Shown piece by piece: positions 17,314 through 27,171 of a stretch of 64,000 bases of DNA. This DNA is from Planctomycetia bacterium (GTDB lineage Bacteria > Planctomycetota > Planctomycetia > Gemmatales > HRBIN36): positions 62,001 to 126,000 of the forward strand of contig JAEUIE010000057.1 of assembly GCA_016795155.1 (NCBI GenBank), given 5' to 3'. Within the stretch, counting starts at the first letter, position 1. Each line of letters starts with the position of its first letter. The position numbers were made by a program, and so were the translations under genes. Under the pieces are notes generated by a model that did not search any database, was not told the origin of the DNA, and worked only from the letters and a program-made list of their open reading frames with translations.

Positions 17314-19200
17314 CTAACCCCGCTCCGCATGACTAATCGCCTGTGAAACCAGGTTGGCAATCGCAATAGCAAACAACTGTTCGTCCGGTGTCCAGTGCCG
17401 CGACGAGCCAACATGTTCATGACAGACGACGCCCTCCATTTTCCCTCCAATATGCAGGGGTGCGTCCATGATGGCGCCGATATTCAGCGGCGTCAGGTAT
17501 GATTGGCTGAACTCGCGGGTGGATGGATCAGTATGGGCATCATGTGCCGGGATCACTTCACTGTTGGTTAACGCTTTGAAATAACTGGGGAAGTCGGCAG
17601 CACGAAGTTCAACGCCGGATGAGGTTTTGCCGGTGCTTCGCTCATAGAGCAGATGACACACTATAGCCTGTCGATCTTCCGTGTACCGCCAGACGCTGAC
17701 CCGTTCCACACCCAGCGTGTGGGCAGAGGCTTCAATCATGCGGTGATAAATTCTCTGAAGATCATTCGAGGCGAACACTTCACTGCGGGTGAGTTCCACC
17801 AGCACGGCTTGCTGTTTCATGAGCCTTTCGCCCGCCTGTCGCAATTCGAGTTCAGCTTTGCGTCGCTGGGCATCCTGCCAGCCTTGTACTTCGAGCGCCA
17901 GTTCACTCGCAGTGGTATACCGGTTCTGCGGATCCTTCTCCAGGGCCTTCATGCAGATGGCTTCAAGGGCAGGGGAGATTTCCTTCTGATACATGCGAGG
18001 ACGGATGATATCGGCCTGTTGTGCCTTCTTCAGCGTTGCAACCGTGGTAGCGCCGGTGAACGGAGGAAAACCGGTAAGAATCTCGTAGAGGATTGCCCCG
18101 GCTCCGAAAATATCGGTGCGGGGACCTACAATATCAAGCCTGCCATTGGCCTGCTCCGGTGCCATATACGCCGGCGTTCCCATCACTTCGCCCATGATGG
18201 TCTTGCTTGCTTCCGTCAGATTAACCCGCTGGTCGGAATAAGAAATCATTTCGAAATCGTCTTCCTGCTGGCCCATCCGTTTGGCCAGTCCCCAGTCGAG
18301 CACGATGACTTCGCCAAAATCTCCCAAAATGATGTTCTCACCCTTCAGGTCGCGATGAACGATTCCTTTGGAATGGGCATAGGCTATGGTGTGGCAAAGT
18401 GAAACGAAGGCACTGAGCAGGCTGACAAACTCCAACGGCTCTTCCTTGCCTGTCTGCTTTTTCTGGTGATAAGTCTGGATGGCTTCGGAAAGGGTTCGCC
18501 CTTTGACAAACCGCATGGTGTAGTAGGGAAATGAAGTTTCCGGATCAGTGCCAATATCGTATACCGGCACAATACCAGGGTGCTCCAACTGACCCGTGAT
18601 GCGCGCTTCACGCAGAAACCGCAGGGGAACGGTGCCTGCCGTTTTATATTCGGGTTTGAGTTCTTTGAGTGCCACATCGCGGCCAATGTTGGCATCGTGA
18701 GCATGCCAGACACTTCCCATGCCGCCGGACGCATGCAGCGAGGTACGGGTGTAGCGTTCGGATCCTGGCAAAGGCCCTTTCATCTGCAGGACAGGTCGGG
18801 CCTGAATGATAGGCGCCGCCTGGGTGGAGGCAGACACCAGGGAACTGCTGCCCGTCTTGGCTGGAGTGTGCATCATCGTAAACTGGTCACCCAGGAAAGT
18901 GGAAATGGCACTTTGAACCTGTGCTGCTTCAGTGATGCCGATAAATTGCTTCAGCTCATCGAGTGCCTTGGAGAGAGCATCCGCTTCGATGCCTTCACTG
19001 GCAGCCAGCCGGTCATTTACCAGGGAATCGAGCCGATCTCGTTCGGTAGGTTTGATCTTCGCTCGTTCTGTCAGCAGTTCTGCAAACGAAATATTACGGT
19101 CGTGCTTCCAGTCGCGAATCATTTCCATCAGTGCCTTACTGTCAATGAGGTTGGCTGAACATGCCAGAACGCCAAACAGTAAATCACTTTCGAGAATCAT
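17314..19200 (-). CDS. Serine/threonine protein kinase with C-terminal GAF domain
   Basis: The 628-residue product has an N-terminal helical region (1-140) common in planctomycete kinases, then an eukaryotic-like kinase domain (about 150-430). It shows a glycine loop HASGGMGSV, Lys179, the catalytic loop HRDLKGENI (282-290) and DWG at 302-304 in place of the usual DFG. A short coiled segment leads to a GAF-like domain (about 455-625) that could bind a small ligand. No membrane span is seen. It likely phosphorylates cytoplasmic partners in response to a GAF ligand. Confidence 0.9.
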   Translation of the reverse strand: MILESDLLFGVLACSANLIDSKALMEMIRDWKHDRNISFAELLTERAKIKPTERDRLDSLVNDRLAASEGIEADALSKALDELKQFIGITEAAQVQSAISTFLGDQFTMMHTPAKTGSSSLVSASTQAAPIIQARPVLQMKGPLPGSERYTRTSLHASGGMGSVWHAHDANIGRDVALKELKPEYKTAGTVPLRFLREARITGQLEHPGIVPVYDIGTDPETSFPYYTMRFVKGRTLSEAIQTYHQKKQTGKEEPLEFVSLLSAFVSLCHTIAYAHSKGIVHRDLKGENIILGDFGEVIVLDWGLAKRMGQQEDDFEMISYSDQRVNLTEASKTIMGEVMGTPAYMAPEQANGRLDIVGPRTDIFGAGAILYEILTGFPPFTGATTVATLKKAQQADIIRPRMYQKEISPALEAICMKALEKDPQNRYTTASELALEVQGWQDAQRRKAELELRQAGERLMKQQAVLVELTRSEVFASNDLQRIYHRMIEASAHTLGVERVSVWRYTEDRQAIVCHLLYERSTGKTSSGVELRAADFPSYFKALTNSEVIPAHDAHTDPSTREFSQSYLTPLNIGAIMDAPLHIGGKMEGVVCHEHVGSSRHWTPDEQLFAIAIANLVSQAISHAERG

Positions 19201-19293
19201 GTGATAATATGGGGCCAGTTGAGATGCAACTTGTATTATACCTGCACCTTGATGTGAAACCTATCAGCAAATGCCTGCGATGCATGATTGTAA

Positions 19294-19315
19294 TCATCTC
19301 GCTCCGTCGAGATGA
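19294..19315. repeat. Hairpin of the TCATCTCG type
   Basis: TCATCTCG and CGAGATGA enclose a 6-base loop. It lies in the gap between two minus-strand genes, after the stop of neither and without a T-run, so it looks more like a dispersed palindrome than a terminator. Confidence 0.55.
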
Positions 19316-19326
19316 CAACAAACGTC

Positions 19327-22128
19327 CTACTGCCCCAATATTTTTCGAATCGCTTCCTGAATATCCTTGCGGACGAATTCATTCGGCTCCTGCTGCATCA
19401 GTGCCTGCAGATCACGCACGGCTTCGCGGGCTGGTGGCCCAATCTCGCCAAGTGCGATCGCACAACCCCACCGGGTAATGCCTCGGCTGGCTAACCCTCG
19501 GCGCAGTGTCGGGATAGCTGGCTTACCGATTTTGGCGAGTACTTCTGCGAACTTGGTTACTCGGGCTTCATCGTCTCGTGTCACCACGTTGCCGGAAACA
19601 TCCATGAGCTTGATCAACTCGGACACAGCGCCCGTTGCTGCTGGTCCCAGGTCGATAATCGCCTTGATCGCTGCATCACTGGTGGTTGCATCGTCGTCTT
19701 TTGCCAACTCGACCAGCAAGCCCAGCGAATTCTTGCTCGATGGAGCCAGCTTTTTCAGTGCATCGATACAGGCTGGCTTAAGTTCATTATCCTTCAAGCA
19801 TTCCTTGATTGCAGCCACCATTGGCCCCTGCATTTCCTTGGCATAGATTCCCAGCGTCGCCAGCGCAACCAGTCTGGTTTCCTTGTCGCCGGCTTTGGTT
19901 GAATCGATAACCAGGTTCATGCCCAACTTCGCATCATTTGGATCAAGTTGTGCCAGGAGCTGGATCACATTTTTTCGCAATTCGCCAGTATCATCCTTGG
20001 CGAGGGTCAGTAATTCACCCAACACCGGTTTGGCATTCTTGCCTAGCTTGGTGCAAGCCTTGGCAGCAACGACACGAATCTCAGTGTCCTGATGCTTGAG
20101 CAGTTTGCTCAGGCCATCCACTTCGCCTGAGGAACCGAGAATACCTGCCAGCCCTGCAGCTGCAGCCAGACGATTATCATGGTCATTATCCTTAAGCATT
20201 TCTTCCAGCGGTCCCTTGGCCAGATCTTTCACATCCCGGCCAAACAACCCCACGGTTCGGGCAGATGCCTGTCGAACCACCGGATCGGTGTCACGCATCG
20301 CTGCGAGGATTTCCTTGGATACGCTACGGGCATCACTGCCCATCTTCTCCAGCGTGGTCGCAGCATAACGTCGCATTTCCACGTTCGGATCGCTCAATGC
20401 TGTGATCAGCAGATTGATATCAGACTTGGAAGGAGTTCCAATCTTGGTCAATGCCGTCATAGTGGTTCGTCGCACGAATTCATCAGGATCAGTCAAGAGT
20501 TTGAGAAGCGAAGGGATGGCGTCACGAGCCTTCTCTCCCATCAGACCGAGTGACTCGGCAGCTTTGGCCTTGGCGCTGCTGTCTGTACTGGAAAGAGATT
20601 TCACGAGATCAGGAAGACTGAGGTTGCTGGGTGCTGCAGTATTCGCTGCGGCGTCAATAGTCAGTGGCGCACGACTGTCTGCAACAAATTCCTGGCGCAG
20701 GTTCTCTCTTACGCCTTTTTCTACAAAGCGTTTGACTTCAGACACGTCAATGAAGATGCTGATGGATGCATGGCCATCTACTGTGCCGCCATGCGTTACG
20801 CCGACCAGTTCGCCACGGTCATTCACTAACGGCCCCCCGCTGTCGCCATGATTGGTGGGTGACTGCGTTTCGATGACATCCGCTTTGTGGTTTTGCGTCG
20901 AACGATCGTCATTCTGGGTTTTCCAGTTTGAGTGGTAGGTCTGACGTACTACGCCGGGAGCATATACCCAGAGAGCTCCACTGGTGCCGGGGTTGCCAAT
21001 CGAATGGACGCGCTGCCCTACACGGCAACTCTGCTTGGCAAAAGGCAGTGCCTCCACGCCTTCGGGCAGACGCTTTAACTGGAGGATGCAGAGATCGCAA
21101 ACCGGGTCAGTCGCGATAACTTTGGCTTCGATGATTTGTTTTTGCAGATTACGATTCCGGAACTGCTGCATGAAGCGATTCTTCTCTGCCACCAGCTTGC
21201 CAGCCTTGTCATAATTAGGAAAGAAAACTGCAATATGTTTTGAATCGCCAGCTACGTGGTGATTGGTTAGTACCAGCCGGTTCTTGCGGTCAATCAATGA
21301 GCCGCTCCCTGCTGCTACGGCTTGACCGTTCTTGACTTCCGCAAGGATAAATGTCGCAGATTTCAGAACATAGGGATAGACATCTGCGCCGCTGCCTTCG
21401 GAACTGCCTGCAAAAGAAGAAGGCTGGACTGTATTGTCGCTGTCACTCTGCCCGGATTTTGCAGTGGAATTGTTTTCCTTTTCAGTAGCGTTTCCTTTGC
21501 CGATAATGTTGAAGAAATTCTCTTCAGACGATTCAGTGCCTTTGTCTGAACTATTATTGTTCCCACGTCCTTTGGGAGTCGAGGCCACATTTTCTTCCGC
21601 AACGTTTTCAGCCTGTGCCTTCTTCTGCTTGGTAGAAGCCTCACTGACAACAGCCATATTCACAGGCTTCTTGGCGTCATTGAGAGTATTGATCAGCACG
21701 ACGCCTAGTACTACCAGGATAGTCAATGCGATGCCGCCACCAACCAACAATGGCACGTTGTAATTGCCCGATTTCTTCTTTTTGCGTGGCCGACGAGGCT
21801 TATGCTTTTCCTCATCATGATGATGGGTGGTGGTTTGCCTACTACTGTGCTGTGCCTGTTGAGGGGCTATCGGTTGTGCTGGCATGGCACGTTGTGCAGC
21901 TGGCCGTGTTGGCTGAGCAGGAGGCAAATCAATTACTTCATCATCATCAATAGGCTGCGCACGTTGAGGGATGATCGGCTTAAGAACTACCGGCTTACTT
22001 GGTACTGTTGCTGGACCACTTATTGTCATTACCTTACCGCAACTCGGGCAATTCACCTGCCCGCCACCTGCCGGTACATCTACAACGTCTAAAAGCCCCT
22101 GACAATATGGGCATTTCACTCGCATCAT
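19327..22128 (-). CDS. Membrane-anchored trypsin-like protease with zinc ribbon and HEAT repeats
   Basis: Domain order in this 933-residue protein: zinc ribbon (CPYC at 6-9, CPSC at 27-30), Pro-rich and basic linker, one membrane span (about 125-147), Ser/Asn-rich linker, trypsin-like domain (about 250-475), then about 12 HEAT-type repeats to the end. The catalytic triad reads His in LVLTNHHVAGD (290/291), Asp345 in DPVCDLCIL and Ser430 in NHGDSGGPLV. The N-terminal ribbon would be cytoplasmic and the protease with HEAT repeats outside. HEAT repeats replace the PDZ domains of DegP/HtrA, suggesting substrate or partner binding by the repeat coil. GGAG precedes the start. Confidence 0.88.
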   Translation of the reverse strand: MMRVKCPYCQGLLDVVDVPAGGGQVNCPSCGKVMTISGPATVPSKPVVLKPIIPQRAQPIDDDEVIDLPPAQPTRPAAQRAMPAQPIAPQQAQHSSRQTTTHHHDEEKHKPRRPRKKKKSGNYNVPLLVGGGIALTILVVLGVVLINTLNDAKKPVNMAVVSEASTKQKKAQAENVAEENVASTPKGRGNNNSSDKGTESSEENFFNIIGKGNATEKENNSTAKSGQSDSDNTVQPSSFAGSSEGSGADVYPYVLKSATFILAEVKNGQAVAAGSGSLIDRKNRLVLTNHHVAGDSKHIAVFFPNYDKAGKLVAEKNRFMQQFRNRNLQKQIIEAKVIATDPVCDLCILQLKRLPEGVEALPFAKQSCRVGQRVHSIGNPGTSGALWVYAPGVVRQTYHSNWKTQNDDRSTQNHKADVIETQSPTNHGDSGGPLVNDRGELVGVTHGGTVDGHASISIFIDVSEVKRFVEKGVRENLRQEFVADSRAPLTIDAAANTAAPSNLSLPDLVKSLSSTDSSAKAKAAESLGLMGEKARDAIPSLLKLLTDPDEFVRRTTMTALTKIGTPSKSDINLLITALSDPNVEMRRYAATTLEKMGSDARSVSKEILAAMRDTDPVVRQASARTVGLFGRDVKDLAKGPLEEMLKDNDHDNRLAAAAGLAGILGSSGEVDGLSKLLKHQDTEIRVVAAKACTKLGKNAKPVLGELLTLAKDDTGELRKNVIQLLAQLDPNDAKLGMNLVIDSTKAGDKETRLVALATLGIYAKEMQGPMVAAIKECLKDNELKPACIDALKKLAPSSKNSLGLLVELAKDDDATTSDAAIKAIIDLGPAATGAVSELIKLMDVSGNVVTRDDEARVTKFAEVLAKIGKPAIPTLRRGLASRGITRWGCAIALGEIGPPAREAVRDLQALMQQEPNEFVRKDIQEAIRKILGQ

Positions 22129-22270
22129 GATAGCGGCTCCAGCTCATTTCATGGGCAAACGCCCCTCCAGTTATGCGGTCGTGCTCAATCATATCTTTGA
22201 AATCGATGGTCGATCAAGCGAATTTATGGGAATAGATGAAAATTAAAGTGTGCTTGTCGGGAATCTAACA

Positions 22271-22651
22271 TTACAACCCAGCAATCAATCTGATCGCTTC
22301 TTCGCCTCGTTCTGCCGGTACAAACAGATGATCGTGGTAATACCCCGCCACCATGTTGCAACTGATGCCTTGCTCTGCCAGTGCCTGGGAGATAACAGCG
22401 GTTATTCCCACATCAGTTAAATTGGTCTGGGTATCCAATGTTATCCAGGCGGCACGAAAGCCAGGTTTCAACTCAAGTCGTTGTGCCTCTTGTTCAGGAA
22501 GTATCAAGGTGTTACCCTCAGGCTCGCAAACCACACACACAGCTGATGTTGGAATCGCATATTCTTGAGTGGCACAGCAATAAACATAAACTCCATCATG
22601 CAAACGAGGTTGCAACTGTAATCGCCTGGTTTGTGAGTTGTTGTTTGTCAT
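22271..22651 (-). CDS. ACT-domain protein
   Basis: A 126-residue protein with two ACT-like halves, the second showing GITAVISQALAEQGISCNMV, a typical ACT helix-strand pattern for binding amino acids. Families of this size (paired ACT domains without enzyme) bind small ligands as regulators. The start is ATG 22651. The gene sits directly downstream of a decayed hydrolase on the same strand. The ligand and target are unknown. Confidence 0.7.
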   Translation of the reverse strand: MTNNNSQTRRLQLQPRLHDGVYVYCCATQEYAIPTSAVCVVCEPEGNTLILPEQEAQRLELKPGFRAAWITLDTQTNLTDVGITAVISQALAEQGISCNMVAGYYHDHLFVPAERGEEAIRLIAGL

Positions 22652-22655
22652 ATTC

Positions 22656-23160
22656 TCATTTGCTGGCAGGCTTCAGCTTCCGATTGAAAAACTCAATCGT
22701 GTTGTCATTCAGATTCTGCCTGCCTATGTTGTGCTCTTTGTCGGGAAAAGTTTTGATTTCGAAAGGCTTCTTGAGTTCGGTTAACTTGTCTCGCAACACT
22801 GACGAAATCAACTTTTCCTGTCGATTTGCCAAACCCGCGAGGTGTGATAGCTACACAGGCATATCCTTTGCAAGCCAGCCGCAACACCAGTGGAAAGTAA
22901 TCTGCTGCAGTGCGAGAATAGTCTGACATCAGTAGGACCCCCGGATACTTTCCCTCTACAACAGGCTTGAAAGCGATGGCATCAACCGTTTCGCAATCGT
23001 GTTGAAAGGTGTATGACAACAGTTCCGTTTTACCCTGATTCAGAACGGCCTTGTCATCTTTCTCCAGCTTGTCGGTAACCGTATTCAGATCGAGAGTCTG
23101 CTGTGCCTGCATTTTCCTAGTCAACAGAAGTTGTATCAAAAAATAGACAATACGCTTCAT
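22656..23160 (-). pseudogene. Alpha/beta hydrolase (dienelactone hydrolase-like) with internal deletion and frameshift
   Basis: The N-terminal part has a signal peptide (MKRIVYFLIQLLL) and a hydrolase opening (YPGVLLMSDYSRTAADYFP) with strand-helix pattern up to RGFGKSTGK. The frame then changes, and the next frame reads LRDKLTELKKPFEIKTFPD followed by KEHNIGR, the C-terminal region with the catalytic His of such hydrolases. The middle, which should carry the nucleophile elbow GxSxG, is missing, about 100 residues short of a normal domain. I infer an out-of-frame internal deletion. The gene cannot make an active enzyme. Confidence 0.7.
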
Positions 23161-23218
23161 TGCACGCAACTCGCTTTTGGGTATTTTCCAATGAGCTTTC
23201 ACTTCGAAAGCCTGTGAG

Positions 23219-23426
23219 TTAATCTAGTGTCAAATACTCGATGCAAAAACAGAAATGACCAGTTCCCATTGATACTTCATGTTTGTAGGGTTTCTGCTGG
23301 CTGTACCGGTGCAAGCCGACCAGAGTGTGGCGTTCGAAAAGCACATCCACCCCTTCCGACTGACCGATGTGCATGACCAACCGAGACACTCGCCAGCATG
23401 ACAAAAACCGTGAGCAAATGCTTCAT
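23219..23426 (-). pseudogene. Possible remnant of a small secreted protein
   Basis: From ATG 23426 a good signal peptide is readable (MKHLLTVFVMLASVSVGHAH). The remaining sequence is in another frame, ending with HFCFCIEYLTLD before TAA at 23219. One frameshift would join them. It is too short for a firm call. It lies upstream of the decayed hydrolase, so the two may be one decaying region. Confidence 0.3.
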
Positions 23427-23642
23427 GCGATTAACCTGGGCAGGGTAAGCAAACGAGATAACCTTGCCATGCTAAACAGGCGCTTACATGCAAAGAAGCA
23501 TCTACATCAGTTATTCACTGATAATCCACGCTAGTCTACAAGGTGGTATATCCCATCTGGCGATGAGTCTGGGATGATAAAACCGGCAATCTCTTTCGGA
23601 AGGTACTGGTTACTTTCAGGTTTCGGTTGACAGCCAATCAAA

Positions 23643-23664
23643 TATATTCGATAATTAGAATATA
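23643..23664. promoter_or_regulatory. ArsR-type operator
   Basis: TATATTC (23643-23649) and GAATATA (23658-23664) are perfect inverted arms with an 8-base spacer, 11 bases before the ArsR gene. Size, A/T richness and place match ArsR/SmtB operators, which usually overlap the promoter. Autoregulation is inferred. Confidence 0.7.
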
Positions 23665-23675
23665 CTTTTTCACTT

Positions 23676-24038
23676 ATGGTATTCGAAATCATGCAGGATG
23701 CACTCAGGCAGTTCAAAGCTGATATTTTCCAGGCATTGGCTAATCCAACACGCGTAGCCATCGTGGAACTGCTGCGTGATCGTGGTGAAACACCCGTTAC
23801 CCACATTCAGGATGCGCTCAGAATTGAGCAGGCGAATGTCTCCCAGCACCTGTCAGTGCTCCGTTCCAAGAACATTGTCCTGGCTCGCAAGGAAGGCAAT
23901 CAGGTTTTTTACCATTTGCGTGATCCGATCCTGGGCAAGGTGCTTGATATTCTCAAGCAGTATTTCCACCAGCATGTCAAGGAAGCCATGGCAACATTGC
24001 GGCAAATGTCGCCTCCCAAGGAGGTGATTCGAAAATGA
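23676..24038 (+). CDS. ArsR-family transcriptional regulator
   Basis: A 120-residue winged-helix repressor. The recognition helix segment is RIEQANVSQHLSVLRSKNIV, with the wing in ARKEGNQVFYHL. The metal-binding Cys pair of classical ArsR (ELCVCDL) is absent, so the signal is probably not arsenite. ATG 23676 or 23691 can be the start. It overlaps the transporter gene by ATGA and has a perfect inverted repeat upstream. It most likely controls itself and the transporter. Confidence 0.88.
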   Translation: MVFEIMQDALRQFKADIFQALANPTRVAIVELLRDRGETPVTHIQDALRIEQANVSQHLSVLRSKNIVLARKEGNQVFYHLRDPILGKVLDILKQYFHQHVKEAMATLRQMSPPKEVIRK

Positions 24039-25816
24039 ACCAGTCTAGATTGCTAGTAAAGCAAGAGACGGGGCATCGCCCATCGCCTGTACCAACCAGC
24101 AGCAGGCCCTGGTACCCGAAAAGATTATTGCCAAAGCTGGTTGATTCGCTCAGGCATTATCGAATACAGGATGCCATTGCAGACCTGATCGCAGGGATCA
24201 CGGTTGGCCTGGTGGCACTGCCACTCGCCATGGCATTTGCTATCTCATCGGGCGTGAAACCCGAAGCAGGGATCTACACTGCAATCATTGGTGGTCTGGT
24301 TGTCTCTGCGTTAGGCGGCTCGCGTTGCCAGATTTCCGGGCCTACAGGTGCCTTTGTCGTCATCGTTGCAGGCATTGTGGTGAAGTTTGGCATCAGCGGA
24401 TTGCTGATGTGTACCCTCATGTCAGGTGTCATCCTGCTACTCATGGGAATTACAGGCCTCGGTGCAGCAGTGCGATTCATCCCACGGCCTGTTACCATCG
24501 GTTTTACCAACGGCATTGCAGTGCTGATTGCCTCCACGCAGATCAAAGATTTCTTCGGCATTCAACTGAGTGAAGTGCCTAGTGAGTTTGCTCATCGAAT
24601 GCAGGCATTGTTTTCCCATTCCCACACGTTCCAATGGGTCAGTGTCGGATTGGCGACGCTGACTGTTGGCATCATTCTGATCTGGCCTCGCATCACCAGG
24701 CGAGTGCCCGGCTCCATTATTGCACTGATTACCGGAACTCTAGTCTGCTTGGCTTGCGGACTGGGTATAGACACCATTGGCAGCAGGTTTGGTGGGATTC
24801 CTTCAGGATTGCCTTCCATTCAAATGCCACCCATTGATTTGTCTATGTTTGCAGAGCTGCTTCCCAGTGCCATGACAGTGGCGATGCTAGCTGCTATCGA
24901 AAGTCTGTTATCGGCAGTGGTGGCTGATTCGATGAGTGGTGACAAGCATCGCCCTGATGCAGAATTGGTAGCTCAAGGCGCTGCCAATTTGATCGTTCCG
25001 TTCTTTGGTGGAATACCCATCACGGGAGCCATTGCCCGCACTGCTACCAACATCCGCTCCGGTGCCAGAACACCTGTCTCAGGCATTACACATGGCATCG
25101 TGTTAATCATTATTCTCCTGATTGCAGCACCCCTGGCTCAGCATATCCCACTGGCAGTGTTGGCAGGAATTCTCATGATCGTCGCTTACAACATGGGCGA
25201 ATGGCGGGAGATCCCGTCAATCCTTCGTCTATCGTGGGCCGACCGTCTGGTGTGGGGAGCAACTTTCGGACTGACGGTGTTTGCTGATCTGACTATAGCC
25301 GTTGAGGTCGGAATGATGCTGGCGGCCTTGCTCTACATCAAGCAGGTGGCTGGTTCAACAGCAGTTTTGCCAGTCACGAACGACTATCTGCACGATGGCA
25401 GGGCCCACCTGTTGCAGGATAAAGTCATTCCGGCGTATGTTACCGTCTATCGCATTCATGGGCCGTTTCTTTTTGGCGCCACCGCCAAGCTTGAAGAACT
25501 GATTCCCGAACTCTCCGGTGCTGGCACCATTATCATTCTCAAACTGCACCATATGACGACAATTGACAGTACTGGCATCCATGCGATGGAAACCTTTGCT
25601 GAACAGGTTCACAGACAGAGCAAGGTGCTTTTGTTGTGCGGGGCACAACATCAGCCTGCACTATTGATCTGGCGATCGCGGTTGCGAAAAATCATCGGCA
25701 GGAAGAACATTCTTCCTCACATCGAAGCGGCATTACGTCGTGCAACTGAAATATACGATGGCTTTGGTGGAATCGGGCAGGTCATCGCAGAGTCACATCG
25801 TCAAATGCCAACTTGA
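24035..25816 (+). CDS. SulP-family anion transporter with STAS domain
   Basis: A 593-residue integral membrane protein of the SulP/SLC26 family. The membrane domain has IAGITVGLVALPLAMAFAIS near residue 50 and an STAS domain near residue 480, with TTIDSTGIHAMETF as the core. Related proteins carry sulfate, bicarbonate or other anions; the sequence does not say which. It is co-translated with the ArsR regulator, which suggests that transporter expression is switched by a ligand or redox signal. Confidence 0.9.
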   Translation: MNQSRLLVKQETGHRPSPVPTSSRPWYPKRLLPKLVDSLRHYRIQDAIADLIAGITVGLVALPLAMAFAISSGVKPEAGIYTAIIGGLVVSALGGSRCQISGPTGAFVVIVAGIVVKFGISGLLMCTLMSGVILLLMGITGLGAAVRFIPRPVTIGFTNGIAVLIASTQIKDFFGIQLSEVPSEFAHRMQALFSHSHTFQWVSVGLATLTVGIILIWPRITRRVPGSIIALITGTLVCLACGLGIDTIGSRFGGIPSGLPSIQMPPIDLSMFAELLPSAMTVAMLAAIESLLSAVVADSMSGDKHRPDAELVAQGAANLIVPFFGGIPITGAIARTATNIRSGARTPVSGITHGIVLIIILLIAAPLAQHIPLAVLAGILMIVAYNMGEWREIPSILRLSWADRLVWGATFGLTVFADLTIAVEVGMMLAALLYIKQVAGSTAVLPVTNDYLHDGRAHLLQDKVIPAYVTVYRIHGPFLFGATAKLEELIPELSGAGTIIILKLHHMTTIDSTGIHAMETFAEQVHRQSKVLLLCGAQHQPALLIWRSRLRKIIGRKNILPHIEAALRRATEIYDGFGGIGQVIAESHRQMPT

Positions 25817-25912
25817 TTCAGTTCGCCTTGGCAATCTATTCTTGAATGATCGAATGAGTTCTGAGATAGTACGCAAGCAGCAGATTCAAGGTTTATTGAA
25901 CAACAGGCCAAT

Positions 25913-26560
25913 GTGATGAAACGTAACCCCATTCTTATCTCACTAGTCGTTACCTCGCTGCTGGTGTTACTGGTTTCCTGGCTCATTTCGAACGGTTCTA
26001 CCGAAGAGATTGATACCTGGCTGCTGCGATTGAACCGCGATGGAGGTCCAGAGTTTCATCCTGCCGGTTCGGTAAAGCAGCAAAGCGTAATGCGTGATAT
26101 TACCGCTATGGGTAGCGGAACAGTGTTGACCAGTCTGACAGTGCTGACCCTGGTTTTTCATTTGATGAATCGTCAATGGAAAACGGGCTGGTTCATTGCT
26201 TTAACCATCCTCTTCGGCTGGTTTGCCATGGAAGGCATGAAACTCCTTTACCAGCGTGAACGGCCTACAGTCGTGCCCCACATGATGACCGAAAGCTCGT
26301 TGAGTCTGCCCAGCGGTCATGCCATGATGTCAACCGTGGTGTTTTTTACACTGGCATCGGTGTATGCTAAGAGAACCAGCCATCGCAGATTGCAGATATT
26401 TGCTTACACCGTGGCATGCTTATTAGTAGTGCTGATTGGATACACTCGCGTCTATCTTGGCGTACATCATCCCAGCGACGTGCTTGCAGGCTGGCTGCTC
26501 GGCTTGCTCTGGGTGCAGTTGGCTTTCATTTTGAGAAGTCACTGGTGGAGAGTAGAATAA
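25913..26560 (+). CDS. PAP2-family membrane phosphatase
   Basis: A 215-residue protein with about six membrane spans and the three phosphatase motifs: KLLYQRERP, PSGHAM and RVYLGVHHPSDV. These form the active site for lipid phosphate or undecaprenyl pyrophosphate hydrolysis at the membrane surface. The presumed start is ATG 25913. It stands in plus orientation between the SulP gene and a hypothetical protein. Confidence 0.88.
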   Translation: MMKRNPILISLVVTSLLVLLVSWLISNGSTEEIDTWLLRLNRDGGPEFHPAGSVKQQSVMRDITAMGSGTVLTSLTVLTLVFHLMNRQWKTGWFIALTILFGWFAMEGMKLLYQRERPTVVPHMMTESSLSLPSGHAMMSTVVFFTLASVYAKRTSHRRLQIFAYTVACLLVVLIGYTRVYLGVHHPSDVLAGWLLGLLWVQLAFILRSHWWRVE

Positions 26561-26643
26561 GCTGATAACCCAGGACCCAAGAAGATGTCTCTACTAGTCA
26601 ATGTTTCGAAAATCGCATGGATCCCCAAATAGGGAACTTGCAG

Positions 26644-27171
26644 ATGAGATCACGAACATTCCTTATCGATGTAATTGCACTTGCATTGTTGGTGTTGTTG
26701 CTGCAGGGGCGTCCACCTCTGTCTGAGAATGTTCACTTGATCAAGATGAAGATGTCGCTGGAACAGGTGCGTGCCATCCTGGGTTCAGAGACGACTTTTC
26801 CCCGATCTGAGTATGAGGAAATTTGCCAAACGGAAAATGATCGTATGGATATTGAAGATGATTTTCTTAAGGTAGATGCCATTCATTACAAGTTGCGACC
26901 TGCCTACTTCCCAACGAAAGGCGTGGTCTTGTATCACAAAGGATTGGACAAATATTCATTCACTGTGCCAATGAAAGATCTCAAATGGCGGTATGTCAGA
27001 ACAGGCCGTGTTCTCTACTGGTTCGATCGCACTCATTGCCTTTGGCTTTTGACCGATGAATCAGGCCGAGCCTTCAAATGGGCTTTGGTGCCACTTACCA
27101 TTGAGCGGGCAGAGTTCTTTGACCGTTGTGAGTATCTCTGGATGAGACTGAAACAATTCGTCTGGCGGTAA
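26644..27171 (+). CDS. Hypothetical protein with N-terminal membrane anchor
   Basis: The 175-residue product has one hydrophobic segment (about residues 4-20) followed by a compact domain rich in Tyr, Trp and Arg. MSLEQVRAILGSETTFP resembles the opening of small lipoprotein-type (SmpA/OmlA-like) domains, in which a helix is followed by a turn. A GGGA site nine bases upstream supports ATG 26644; an ATG at 26617 has none. Function unknown. Confidence 0.5.
   Translation: MRSRTFLIDVIALALLVLLLQGRPPLSENVHLIKMKMSLEQVRAILGSETTFPRSEYEEICQTENDRMDIEDDFLKVDAIHYKLRPAYFPTKGVVLYHKGLDKYSFTVPMKDLKWRYVRTGRVLYWFDRTHCLWLLTDESGRAFKWALVPLTIERAEFFDRCEYLWMRLKQFVWR

Noticed and set aside
17653-18402. 249-codon plus-strand frame
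   Set aside because: Antisense to the kinase-GAF gene.
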